Positions 17,941 to 26,363 of a DNA stretch of 64,000 bases are shown in pieces. The stretch is from assembly GCF_007666205.1 (NCBI RefSeq), contig NZ_VDOR01000012.1, positions 1 through 64,000 of the forward strand, in the 5' to 3' direction. The position numbers were made by a program, and so were the translations under genes. This DNA is from Kocuria palustris (GTDB lineage: Bacteria; Actinomycetota; Actinomycetes; Actinomycetales; Micrococcaceae). The notes below the pieces were generated by a model, which worked only from the letters and a program-made list of their open reading frames with translations, ran no database searches and was not told the origin of the DNA. How positions within the stretch are numbered: position 1 is the stretch's first letter; each line of letters starts with the position of its first letter.

Positions 17941-19839
17941 TCACAGGGTCAGCACGTGCTCGAGCAGATCCCGCGTGTACGCGCTGCCGGGACGGGCCAG
18001 GACGTCCTCGGTGGGTCCGTGATCCACGATCCGCCCCTTCTGCAGCACCGCCAGACGGTGGGCGATGTGCCGGGAGAGCGTGATGTTGTGCGTCACGAAC
18101 AGCATGGCCATGCCCGTCTCGTCCTGGATCTCGCGCAGCAGCTCGATCACGGCGGCCTGCACGGAGACGTCGAGCGCGGAGGTCACCTCATCGCACACGA
18201 GCACCGACGGGGCGCTGACCAGGGCCCGGGCGATCGCGGCGCGCTGGCGCTCGCCGCCCGAGAGATCGCCCGGGCGGCGGTCGATGTACGACCGGCCCAG
18301 CCGGACCCGATCCAGCGCCGTGGACACCGCTTCGCGACGCTGGGCGGACGACATCCCGCCCGTCATCCGCAGCGGGACGGCGAGGGAGTCCCCGATGCTC
18401 CGCCGCGGGTTCAGCGAGGAGAACGGCGACTGGAAGATGTACTGGACCCGCTGCCGCTGCTCGGCCGTGCGCCGGCGGGTGGTCTCCGCCAGCGGCCGGC
18501 CGTCCAGCAGCACCTGCCCGGTCCACGACGCCGCCGACAGCCCCGCGATCGCCCGCGCCAGCGTCGTCTTGCCGGAGCCGGACTCGCCCAGCAGCATCGT
18601 GGTCCGCCCGGCGTGCAGCTCGAGGCGCAGGTCGTCGAGCACCGTCGTGGAGCCGTAGGACAGGCTCAGATCCTCGACCGCCAGCAGCGGCCGCGACGAC
18701 GTGCCCGCCGCAGCGCCGGTCGCGGTCGCGGATCCGGGCTCCGGCACGGACGCGGACCCGCGCCCGGGCTCGGGCCCGGCCGCAGGCCCCGTCCCCTCGT
18801 CGCCGCGGGCCCACGGCAGGCTGCGCCGATCCGCGGCGGAGGCGCCGGCGACGCGGTCTCCGTCCGGCGATGCCCCCTGCTGCGGCGAGGCCGCGCTGCG
18901 CTCCTCGGCCGGGGCGCCCGCGCCGCGCCGGGAGACCGGCAGGCCCCCGCCGATGCGCTTGCGCCCCTCCAGGTCGGGCACGGCCGCGACGAGGCGCCGG
19001 GTGTAGTCGTGGCGCGGCGCGCGCAGCACCTGCTCGGTCTCCCCCGCCTCCACGATGCGGCCCTTGAGCATGACCGCGACCTCGTCGGCGATCTGGGCGA
19101 CCACCGCGATGTCGTGGGTGATGTAGAGCCCGGCGGCATCGTGGCGGCGGGTCAGATCCGTGACGGTGTCGAGCACCAGGTCCTGCGTGGCCACGTCCAG
19201 CCCGGTCGTGGGCTCGTCCAGGATGATCACGGCCGGGCGGGTCGCGAAGGCCATGGCGATGCCGATGCGCTGCTGCTGGCCGCCCGAGAGCTGATGCGGG
19301 TAGCGGCGCTGCGCGGCGCGGTCGGACGGCAGGCCGACCTCCTCGAGCACCTCGGCCGCGCGCGCCGCCCGGGAGGCCTCGCCGTCGCCGTAGTCGTGGA
19401 TGCGCAGCACCTCGGCGATCTGCTCGCCCACGCGCATGGAGCCGTTGAGCGACAGCGCCGGGTCCTGCGGCACGTAGGCGATCGTGGAGCCGCGCAGACG
19501 CCGCACCCGCCCCGCGTCCAGGGTGGTCAGCTCGGTGCGCTCGGGCACGAACCGGGAGGCCCCCTCGTGCAGCACGATCGAGCCCCCGCGCAGCTCGAGC
19601 CCCGGGCGCAGGTGCGCCATGCAGGCCAGGGCCGCCGTGGTCTTGCCCGAGCCGGACTCCCCCACGAGCGCCAGGATGCGCCCGGGGCGCAGCTCGAAGG
19701 ACAGGTCGTGCAGGATCTGCCGTCCGCCGATCACGCCGAGACCCAGCCCCGAGACGCTCAGCGCGGTCTCGACGGCGGCGGCCGAGGCAGGGTCCGGGCC
19801 CCGCCGGCCCTCGGTGCGCGGTGCTGTGCTCGGGCTCAT
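17941..19839 (-). CDS. Peptide/nickel-type ABC transporter, fused double ATPase
   Basis: 632 residues containing both ATPases (DppD- and DppF-like) in one chain. Domain 1 is about 25-285, with GESGSGKTT, the signature LSGGQQQR, DEPTTGLDVATQ and THDIAVV. Domain 2 is about 385-630, with a second GESGSGKTT, LSGGERQR, a Walker B-like segment CDEVTSALDVS and THNITLS. A linker of about 90 residues, rich in Ala, Gly, Pro and Ser, lies between. Both sites look catalytically intact. It is last in the operon, overlapping the permease stop by ATGA. Confidence 0.93.
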   Translation of the reverse strand: MSPSTAPRTEGRRGPDPASAAAVETALSVSGLGLGVIGGRQILHDLSFELRPGRILALVGESGSGKTTAALACMAHLRPGLELRGGSIVLHEGASRFVPERTELTTLDAGRVRRLRGSTIAYVPQDPALSLNGSMRVGEQIAEVLRIHDYGDGEASRAARAAEVLEEVGLPSDRAAQRRYPHQLSGGQQQRIGIAMAFATRPAVIILDEPTTGLDVATQDLVLDTVTDLTRRHDAAGLYITHDIAVVAQIADEVAVMLKGRIVEAGETEQVLRAPRHDYTRRLVAAVPDLEGRKRIGGGLPVSRRGAGAPAEERSAASPQQGASPDGDRVAGASAADRRSLPWARGDEGTGPAAGPEPGRGSASVPEPGSATATGAAAGTSSRPLLAVEDLSLSYGSTTVLDDLRLELHAGRTTMLLGESGSGKTTLARAIAGLSAASWTGQVLLDGRPLAETTRRRTAEQRQRVQYIFQSPFSSLNPRRSIGDSLAVPLRMTGGMSSAQRREAVSTALDRVRLGRSYIDRRPGDLSGGERQRAAIARALVSAPSVLVCDEVTSALDVSVQAAVIELLREIQDETGMAMLFVTHNITLSRHIAHRLAVLQKGRIVDHGPTEDVLARPGSAYTRDLLEHVLTL

Positions 19840-20909
19840 CGCCGTCCCTCCCCGGGGGTCGTGTCGGTGCCGGTCGAGGCGCTGCGGTCGGGGGCGCTTC
19901 CGGACGAGCGCCCCTCGGCCGCCGAGGCGGACCCGGACGAGGCCTCGGCCTCCGGGATCGGCGCGGCGGCGGCGTCGCTGCCCTGCGCCCCGGCGCGGAC
20001 CCCCTCGAGGTCCTCCTCGACCACGGAGCTGCCCCCGGCGGAGGCGGCCGCGACGCCGTCGGCGATCAGATTGGTCCCGACCGTGAGCACCGCGATCGCC
20101 AGGACCGGCAGGATCACGCCCCAGGGCTGGACCGCGAGCGCGATGCGGTTCTCGTTGATCATCAGGCCCCAGTCCGCGGTGGGCGGCTGCATGCCCAGTC
20201 CCAGGAAGGACAGCGAGGCGAGGGCGCCGATCGAGTACGTCATGCGCAGGCCGAGCTCGACCATGAGCGGGCCGGTGACGTTCGGCAGGATGTCCTGGGC
20301 CAGGATCCGCCGCTGCGGCACCGCGTACATGTGCGAGGCCAGCACGTAGTCCTCGCCCACCACGCTCACGGCGGCCGAGCGCATCACGCGCGCCGTGCGC
20401 GGGGCGTGGGTCAGACCGACCACCAGGATCAGCACCCAGCCCTGGGGCCCCAGCACCGTCACCGCGAGCATCGCGAACACGAGCTGCGGCAGGGCCAGGC
20501 CGATGTCCCCCAGGCGCATGATCAGCGCGTCGAGCCAGCCGCCGCGCATCGCCGCGATCATGCCCAGGACGGCCCCCAGGCCCACGCCCAGGGCGGTGGC
20601 CGCCGCGGACCACAGCAGCAGGCGCCAGCCGCCGGCCAGCCAGCGGGAGAGGACGTCGCGGCCGAGGTTGTCGGTGCCCGCGGCGGCGTCGCCGAACACC
20701 AGGGGCCGGCCCACGAACTCGGTCGTGGTGTGCCCGGTCAGCGGCGCGGCCAGGAACGGCCCCAGGACCGCGATGAGCAGCACGACGGCCGTGAGGATCA
20801 GCCCGATCCGCGACTCGGGGCGGGCCAGGAAGCGGCGCAGCAGGCTGTCGCGGGCTGGCGCGGGCCCGATCGCGCCGGTGGAAGGGCTTCGCCCGGTGGA
20901 GGTGCTCAT
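19836..20909 (-). CDS. Peptide/nickel-type ABC transporter permease (DppC-like)
   Basis: A 357-residue membrane subunit. One TM near residue 35-58 is followed by the conserved TDNLGRDVLSRWLAGG region, then five further TMs with the EAA-loop (EDYVLASHMYAVPQRRILAQDILPN, cited in part) and ASLSFLGLGMQPPTADWG, which is diagnostic for DppC/OppC. The last about 55 residues form a Glu/Ser/Ala-rich hydrophilic tail not usual in the family. The start overlaps the upstream permease stop (ATGA). Confidence 0.93.
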   Translation of the reverse strand: MSTSTGRSPSTGAIGPAPARDSLLRRFLARPESRIGLILTAVVLLIAVLGPFLAAPLTGHTTTEFVGRPLVFGDAAAGTDNLGRDVLSRWLAGGWRLLLWSAAATALGVGLGAVLGMIAAMRGGWLDALIMRLGDIGLALPQLVFAMLAVTVLGPQGWVLILVVGLTHAPRTARVMRSAAVSVVGEDYVLASHMYAVPQRRILAQDILPNVTGPLMVELGLRMTYSIGALASLSFLGLGMQPPTADWGLMINENRIALAVQPWGVILPVLAIAVLTVGTNLIADGVAAASAGGSSVVEEDLEGVRAGAQGSDAAAAPIPEAEASSGSASAAEGRSSGSAPDRSASTGTDTTPGEGRR

Positions 20910-21862
20910 CGTCCGGACTCCGTCCGCAGCTTGGGGTCGGCCAGGATGCCGACGACGTCGGCCAGCAGGTTCACCACGACGTAGAACGCCGCGATCAGCA
21001 GCGAGATCGTCTGCACGACCTGGACGTCGCGGTTGCTCACCGCATCGACCATGGCCTGCCCGACCCCGGGGTAGCGGAACAGGACCTCGACGACCACGAT
21101 GCCGCCGGCCAGCCAGGCGAGCTGCATGGCCACGACCTGGGCCACCGGCCCGATCGCGTGGGGCAGCGCGTGGCGCACGATGACCCGCCGCTCGGGCACG
21201 CCCTTGAGCCGCGCCATCTCGACGTAGCCGCTCGAGAGGACCTCGGTCATGGTCTGGCGCATCATGCGCACCATGTACGGCACGACGACGAGCACGAGCG
21301 TGGCCACCGGGAGCACGAGCTGCAGCGGGAACTCCCACACCCGCGTGCCCGGCGCGGCCATGGTCACCGAAGGCAGGATCTGCAGCACGGTCGTGGAGAA
21401 CAGGGCCACGAGCACGATGCCGATCACGAACTCGGGCAGCGAAGCCAGGACCATGGCCCCGGTGTTCAGCGCGGTGTCGGAGGCCCGCCCGCGGCGCAGC
21501 GCGGCCCAGGTGCCCAGTGCGAGGCCCAGCGGCACCGCGATCACCGCGGCGATGGCCATGAGCACGAGCGAGTTCACGATCCGCTCGCCGAGCAGCTCGC
21601 TGATCGGGCCGCCCGTGGCCGCGGAGACGCCCAGGTCGCCGGACAGGATGCCGCCGAGCCAGCCCAGGTAGCGCTCCCACCAGGGCCGGTCGAGCTCGAG
21701 CTCGCTGCGCAGCGCCTCGAGGCGCTCCGGGGTGGCCTGCTGGCCCAGGATCGCCTGGGCGGGGTCGCCGGGCAGCAGCAGGGTGAAGACGAAGACGACG
21801 AAGGACACCGCGAGCAGGACCAGGGCGGAGACCGCCAGGCGCTTGAGGATCAGGCTCACCAC
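20906..21862 (-). CDS. Peptide/nickel-type ABC transporter permease (DppB-like)
   Basis: A 318-residue permease with six TM helices. Family landmarks are FVFTLLLPGDPAQAILG near residue 25-41, the EAA loop MARLKGVPERRVIVRHALPHAIGP and VVEVLFRYPGVGQAMVDAV. The start is one of two consecutive GTG codons (21862 or 21859), just 3 nt after the binding-protein stop, so translation is coupled. Confidence 0.92.
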   Translation of the reverse strand: MVSLILKRLAVSALVLLAVSFVVFVFTLLLPGDPAQAILGQQATPERLEALRSELELDRPWWERYLGWLGGILSGDLGVSAATGGPISELLGERIVNSLVLMAIAAVIAVPLGLALGTWAALRRGRASDTALNTGAMVLASLPEFVIGIVLVALFSTTVLQILPSVTMAAPGTRVWEFPLQLVLPVATLVLVVVPYMVRMMRQTMTEVLSSGYVEMARLKGVPERRVIVRHALPHAIGPVAQVVAMQLAWLAGGIVVVEVLFRYPGVGQAMVDAVSNRDVQVVQTISLLIAAFYVVVNLLADVVGILADPKLRTESGR

Positions 21863-21865
21863 GGC

Positions 21866-23527
21866 TCAGCCCTCCCCGTCGGCGTCGTCGGAGGCATCGG
21901 AGGCCGCCGGGGCCCCCGCACCGTCCCCGGTGTCGATCCACAGGTCGCGGAAGCGGAACGAGGCCACCGGCATGCCGGAGCGGTCGGAGACGCCGCCGCC
22001 CACGTAGCGCTGGTAGGCGTCGGCGACGTCGAAGAAGCCGAAGACGATGTTGCCGCCCTCGTCGCGGTGCAGCCGCATCGCCCGGCGGATCAGCTCGTCG
22101 CGCTCGGCGTCGTCCAGGGTCTCGCGGGCCTGGGCCACCAGCCGCGTGAACTCGGGCTCGTCCCAGTGCGTCTCGTTGTACGGCGAGTCGGGCAGCGAGG
22201 TGTCGGCGGCCTGCGTCAGGAAGTTGCGCGTGTAGTAGAAGGACTGCGCGAACGGGAACTCGAGGTACCCGGAGCCGAAGAAGGTCGTGGCGTCGACCCG
22301 GCGCAGGGAGACGTCGATGCCGGCGTCGGCGGCCTGCTCGGCGAACACCGTGGCGGCCTCGACGGCCCCGGCCTGGATGGGCGCGGTGACGAGCTCGACG
22401 CTCAGGCCGTCGGGGTGCCCGGCCTCGGCGAGCAGCCGCTTGGCGCCCTCGACGTCGCGCTCGCGCTGCGGCAGGTCCTCCGGGTAGCCCGCGTCGAACG
22501 GCGAGTACATGTCGTTGCCCGGGCGGCCCTGGCCCGCGAAGGCGACCTCGATCATCTGCTCCCGATCGATGACGAGCTTGAAGGCCTCCCGGACGCGGGG
22601 ATCGTCGAACGGCGCCGTGTCCGTGCGCATGGTGAAGGGGATCCAGTTGCCGGTCTCGGAGGTGACCACGCGGATGCGGGGATCCTCCGAGATCACGTGG
22701 ACCAGCGGCAGCGGCACCTGCGCGATGACGTCCACCTGCGAGGACAGCAGGGAGTTCATCAGGGCGTCCTCGTCGTCGAAGTTGATGAGGAGCACGTCGT
22801 CGACGTGCGGACGGCCCTGCCAGTAGTCGTCGAAGGCACGGAGATGGGTCGTGCCGCCGGGCTCGAAGTCGGCCAGCGAGAACGGGCCGGTGCCCACCGG
22901 GGCCTCGGGGTCGTAGTCCTGCGGGACGATGCCCATGACGTACTGCGCCAGGGCGTCGGGCAGCACGGCATCGGGGGCGCCCAGGACGAACCTGGCCGTG
23001 AGCTCGTCGACTTCCTCGACGCGCTCGAGGGCCCCGAGCTTGCTCGCCCCGTCCTTGGGGTCCTCGGGATTCAGGATCCGCTCGAAGGTCGCGCGCACGT
23101 CCGCCGAGGTGAGGGGACGGCCGTCGTGGAAGGTCACGCCCTCGCGCAGCCGGACCGTCCACACGTCGCCGGTCTCGTTCGGCTCGCCCGACGCTGCGAG
23201 CGAGGGCACCACGCGGTACTCGCCGTCGTAGGCGAACAGCGTGTCGTAGAGGTTGAACATGCGCGCGGCATCGCCGGTGCCCAGCGGGACGTGGGCGTCG
23301 ACGGTGTCCGAGGCGCCGCCGCCGGTGATCCCGACGCGCAGCGAGCCGCCCCGGACGGGCGTGTCGCCGGCCTCGATGACGGCGGCCTGCGTGCCGCCGC
23401 AGCCGCTCAGGGCGAGCCCGGCGCCGCCGGCGACCGCCGCGCCGAGCAGGCCGCGGCGCGTGAGCTGAGCCGCTCGGGGGCGGCGGGGAGTGCGATGGGA
23501 CAGGGAAGGTGCGAGGTCCGAGGGCAT
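21866..23527 (-). CDS. Peptide/nickel-type ABC transporter substrate-binding lipoprotein (family 5)
   Basis: A 553-residue solute-binding protein (SBP_bac_5). It carries a twin-arginine signal (LTRRGLLGAAVAGGAG) followed by the lipobox LSGC with Cys43, so it is a Tat-exported lipoprotein. Family segments include VRLREGVTFHDGRPLTSADVRATFER-type and VGTGPFSLADFEPGGTTHLRA-type. The C-terminus is acidic (DASDDADGEG). First gene of the binding protein-permease-permease-ATPase operon. The ligand could be a peptide, metal complex or other; not resolvable here. Confidence 0.92.
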   Translation of the reverse strand: MPSDLAPSLSHRTPRRPRAAQLTRRGLLGAAVAGGAGLALSGCGGTQAAVIEAGDTPVRGGSLRVGITGGGASDTVDAHVPLGTGDAARMFNLYDTLFAYDGEYRVVPSLAASGEPNETGDVWTVRLREGVTFHDGRPLTSADVRATFERILNPEDPKDGASKLGALERVEEVDELTARFVLGAPDAVLPDALAQYVMGIVPQDYDPEAPVGTGPFSLADFEPGGTTHLRAFDDYWQGRPHVDDVLLINFDDEDALMNSLLSSQVDVIAQVPLPLVHVISEDPRIRVVTSETGNWIPFTMRTDTAPFDDPRVREAFKLVIDREQMIEVAFAGQGRPGNDMYSPFDAGYPEDLPQRERDVEGAKRLLAEAGHPDGLSVELVTAPIQAGAVEAATVFAEQAADAGIDVSLRRVDATTFFGSGYLEFPFAQSFYYTRNFLTQAADTSLPDSPYNETHWDEPEFTRLVAQARETLDDAERDELIRRAMRLHRDEGGNIVFGFFDVADAYQRYVGGGVSDRSGMPVASFRFRDLWIDTGDGAGAPAASDASDDADGEG

Positions 23528-23900
23528 GGAGGCATCCGACGGTCGGCCCGGTGGTGCGGGAGTGCTGCGCCCGGACGATCACGGGGACCTGACCGGGTCG
23601 AGGGCAGTGGCTGCCCCAGCTACGGGATGCTGCCGGCGCTGCGCTCGTGGAAGCGCCAGCCGCGGCGGCGGGCGAGCAGGTCCCGTGCGGTCGCTGCCGT
23701 CATGGTCCTGCCCTCCGTCCTCGGTGTCTGCGGCGTCCTCGATGCCCGCGACCGCGGGCACCGGGAGCGGCACCTCGCCGCGGAGCCGACGAGCGCCGCC
23801 TCCTGAGTCGCACCTCACACAGTAGGCCCAGTCCCGGCCCGCGGCCAGTCGCATGTCGCGCCGCGACCCGGGCCGCCCGAGGTGCACGGGCGCGGCGGCC
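23528..23900 (-). other. Long leader of the ABC operon and intergenic region
   Basis: No recognised gene. On the minus strand, TACTGT (23824-23819) is a good -10 and would give a leader of about 285 nt. In it lie an Arg-rich small frame starting GTG at 23813 and, overlapping its stop, a 26-codon frame (ATG at about 23702) encoding MTAATARDLLARRRGWRFHE and six further residues. Close after that frame is a 6-bp hairpin (23602-23607 / 23611-23616). This could be a leader peptide with attenuation or an RNA switch; it is inference only. Confidence 0.35.
23819..23824 (-). promoter_or_regulatory. Candidate -10 box of the peptide/nickel-type ABC operon
   Basis: TACTGT on the minus strand fits TAnnnT. 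It lies about 290 nt before the substrate-binding protein start. Confidence 0.4.
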
Positions 23901-24785
23901 TCAGGCGGCGGCCGTGCGCCGCCGCACCGCGCGCAGGCCGAGATCGGCCCGATCGGTCACGATCGAGGCGACGCCGTCGTCGATCAGGTCCTGCATGTCC
24001 GAGGGCTCGTCGACCGTCCAGGCATGCACCTGGACGCCCGCGGCATGCGCCCGCTCGATGAGGCGGCGGGTCACCAGCCGGGCCTCCCGCAGCCGCTGGC
24101 CGAGCCACGGCAGCCGGCGCAGCCCGGGGACGGCCCACCGCACGTACAGGGGAAGCTGGACGACGTCGAAGGGAGCCACCCAGCGCCGGGTCGCCGCGCG
24201 CACGAGCGGCCAGGCCCGCGGCGCCGCGAGCATGCACCCGATGAACAGCGCCGAGCCGGTCGTCCCGGCGGAGGACGACGGCCGGGCCAGCCCGCGGGCG
24301 TCGAGCTGCCGCAGGGTGCCGCGACGGCGGCGCTCCGAGAACGACGCGATCCGCACCCGGTCCGCCGCGCTCGAGCGCTCGAGCAGCTCGGCCAGCGGCT
24401 CGACGGAGGCCGCGTCCTTCACGTCGACGTTGAAGCGGGCCTCCGGCAGCTCCTCGAGGAGATCCGCGAAGGTCAGCGGGAGCTCGGCCCCGGCGATGCT
24501 CAGCTCCATGATCTGCGCGAGCGTGTGCTCCCCGACCGGCCCCGAGCCCTCCGTCACGCGGTCCAGGCTGCCGTCGTGGAACACCAGGACGATGCCGTCG
24601 CGCGTGGTGTGGACGTCGAGCTCGAGCCACCGGCAACCGAGGTCCCAGGCCGCGCGGAAGGCGCGCAGGGTGTTCTCGGCGCCGTCGCGCGAGAAGCCGC
24701 GGTGGGCCATGATCGACGGGACCGAGCCGTCCCGGTTGGTGTCGAGGGTCGGCGCATGATGCGGCCCTCCGGCGGGGGAATCCAT
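23901..24785 (-). CDS. Glycerophosphodiester phosphodiesterase
   Basis: Hydrolyses glycerophosphodiesters to glycerol 3-phosphate plus an alcohol. 294 residues. GDPD-fold motifs are AHRGFSRDGAENTLRAF near residue 27 (catalytic His and Glu/Asn), ELDVHTTRDGIVLVFHD near 55 (metal ligands and second His), FNVDVKD and VHAWTVDEPSDMQDLIDDG near the C-terminus. There is no signal peptide, so it is cytoplasmic. The ATG at 24785 follows a TAGCAT -10 box by 7 nt (leaderless type). Confidence 0.92.
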   Translation of the reverse strand: MDSPAGGPHHAPTLDTNRDGSVPSIMAHRGFSRDGAENTLRAFRAAWDLGCRWLELDVHTTRDGIVLVFHDGSLDRVTEGSGPVGEHTLAQIMELSIAGAELPLTFADLLEELPEARFNVDVKDAASVEPLAELLERSSAADRVRIASFSERRRRGTLRQLDARGLARPSSSAGTTGSALFIGCMLAAPRAWPLVRAATRRWVAPFDVVQLPLYVRWAVPGLRRLPWLGQRLREARLVTRRLIERAHAAGVQVHAWTVDEPSDMQDLIDDGVASIVTDRADLGLRAVRRRTAAA

Positions 24786-24798
24786 GGCCGCGATGCTA
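24786..24798 (-). promoter_or_regulatory. Leaderless-type promoter of the GDPD gene
   Basis: TAGCAT (24798-24793, minus strand), then 7 nt, then ATG at 24785. Confidence 0.6.
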
Positions 24799-24874
24799 CG
24801 TGCTCGGTTACCCGCGAGTCACCGAGGGCCTGGGCGAGCGGAGGCGCCCGGCGGGCGCGGACGACGCGGCCGGG

Positions 24875-25741
24875 TCACAGGGCGGCGCGCTGCGCCAAGA
24901 GCTGCTCGAGGACCTGGGCCACGCCGTCGTCGTCGAATCCGGGGGCCGTGCGCTCGACCGCCGCGACCACCGCCGGATCCCCCGAGCGCAGCGCGTAGCC
25001 GTAGCCGGCCCACTGCAGCATGCGCAGGTCGTTCTGCATGTCGCCGAAGGCCAGCACCTCGTGGGCGGAGATGCCGCGCTGCGCGCAGTGCTCGGCCAGG
25101 GCCTCGGCCTTGGACAGCCCGGGCAGCGCGAGCTCCGCCAGCGGCTCGCGGGGCACGGAGTGCGTCACCGAGACCAGGTCGGAGACCTCCGCCCGGACGC
25201 CCTCCACGAACTCCTCCGGCACCGCGCCGTCCAGTCGGGAGAGCAGCTTCACGATCCGGTCGTCGGGCTCGAGGATCTGCTCGAGGGGCCCGATGCGGGC
25301 ATCGCGGATCCGGGTGCGGTCACGGGTGAGCCACCGCGGCTCCGCGGCCACGCCGCGCAGCGTCTCCGCGCTGAACAGCGCCCCCGGGAAGCGAGCGCGC
25401 AGCCGTGCGACCGCCTCGAGCGCCGCCGGGGCGCCGAGCGTGGAGCTCGAGAGCACGGTGTCGCCGGCCAGGTCGTACACGAGCGCGCCGTTGGAGCAGA
25501 TGACGGCCCCGATCGGCGTCTGCTCCCGGCCCCCCGCGCGCGGCGCGACCGACTCGCGCAGCCGATGCAGATCCCGCAGCGGGTGCAGCCAGCGCGAGGG
25601 CCGGCCGGTCACGAACACGATCGGGATGCCGGCCTGCTCGAGGGAGGTCAGGGCCTCCTGGGTCCGCGGGCGGAAGCGGAAGTCCGGCCCGATCAGGGTG
25701 CCGTCGAGGTCGCTGGCGACGAGCCGGACCTCTCGGGCCAT
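24875..25741 (-). CDS. Cof-type HAD-IIB family hydrolase
   Basis: A haloacid-dehalogenase phosphatase of the Cof subfamily, 288 residues. Motif I is ASDLDGTLIG (nucleophile Asp at about residue 10), motif II FVTGRP, motif III the SKAEAL lysine, and motif IV AFGDMQNDLRML. A cap domain (type IIB) lies between II and III. Such enzymes remove phosphate from sugar phosphates, pyridoxal phosphate or flavin precursors. ATG 25741 places motif I at the usual distance. A GTG at 25780, overlapping the stop of the upstream gene, would add 13 residues and is also possible. Confidence 0.88.
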   Translation of the reverse strand: MAREVRLVASDLDGTLIGPDFRFRPRTQEALTSLEQAGIPIVFVTGRPSRWLHPLRDLHRLRESVAPRAGGREQTPIGAVICSNGALVYDLAGDTVLSSSTLGAPAALEAVARLRARFPGALFSAETLRGVAAEPRWLTRDRTRIRDARIGPLEQILEPDDRIVKLLSRLDGAVPEEFVEGVRAEVSDLVSVTHSVPREPLAELALPGLSKAEALAEHCAQRGISAHEVLAFGDMQNDLRMLQWAGYGYALRSGDPAVVAAVERTAPGFDDDGVAQVLEQLLAQRAAL

Positions 25742-25776
25742 CCGCTGCGGGTCCGGACCCAGGAGGCCAACCGAGC

Positions 25777-26277
25777 TCACTTCTCCTCGTGCGTGCCCGT
25801 GATGAAGGCCCGGGCGATGCCGTGGGAGAACAGGTTGAAGTTCAGCACGGCAGGGGTGGCGCCCTCGACGTCCAGCTTCTCGGTGTCCACGGCGGTGACG
25901 CAGAAGATGTAGCGGTGGGGACCGTGGCCGGGGGGCGGAGCCGCTCCCTCGAAGGCATCGGAGCCGCCGTCGGTCTGATGGCGGGTGGCGCCCTGCGGCG
26001 GATTCGCGGCGGCGCCGGAGTCCAGCGAGGTGACGTCGGCGGGGATGTTGGACAGGGCCCAGTGCCAGTAGCCCGACGGGGTGGGGGCGTCCGGATCGAA
26101 TGCCGTGACGACGTAGGACCTGGTGCCCTCCGGGGCTCCGGACCACGACAGCTGGGGGGAGACGTCCTGGCCGCTCACCTGGGCGGCCGCCAGCGGCTGG
26201 CCGTCGACGACGTCCTCCGAGCGCAGCTCGAACGTGGGCAGCTCGGGGAGTCCTGCATAGGGGTCGCGATCGAGCAT
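25777..26277 (-). CDS. PEBP-like protein, YbhB/YbcL family
   Basis: A 166-residue phosphatidylethanolamine-binding-protein fold. The anion-binding pocket motifs AFDPDAPTPSGYWHW (DPDxP) near residue 63 and GPHRYIFCVTAVD (GxHR) near 121 are present. The start at 26277 has an ideal ribosome site (AGGAGG then 5 nt). The bacterial members have no settled function. No signal peptide is seen, so it is likely cytoplasmic. It is followed closely by the HAD hydrolase, perhaps in one operon. Confidence 0.9.
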   Translation of the reverse strand: MLDRDPYAGLPELPTFELRSEDVVDGQPLAAAQVSGQDVSPQLSWSGAPEGTRSYVVTAFDPDAPTPSGYWHWALSNIPADVTSLDSGAAANPPQGATRHQTDGGSDAFEGAAPPPGHGPHRYIFCVTAVDTEKLDVEGATPAVLNFNLFSHGIARAFITGTHEEK

Positions 26278-26363
26278 GGGATCCTCCTGATCCGTCGATT
26301 CGTCGTTGCGGTCGGTTCCGGTCCCCGCCGACGACCCGCCGCGACGGGCGTCGCCGGGACCTC

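Noticed and set aside
23602-23616. Cobalamin riboswitch (GCCACTG motif on the minus strand)
   Set aside because: The B12-box and the other conserved stretches of that riboswitch are missing; the match is a short coincidence in a hairpin.
21158-23806. 882-residue plus-strand open frame opposite the ABC operon
   Set aside because: It is antisense to well-recognised transporter genes with normal family motifs; long antisense frames are expected at this GC content.
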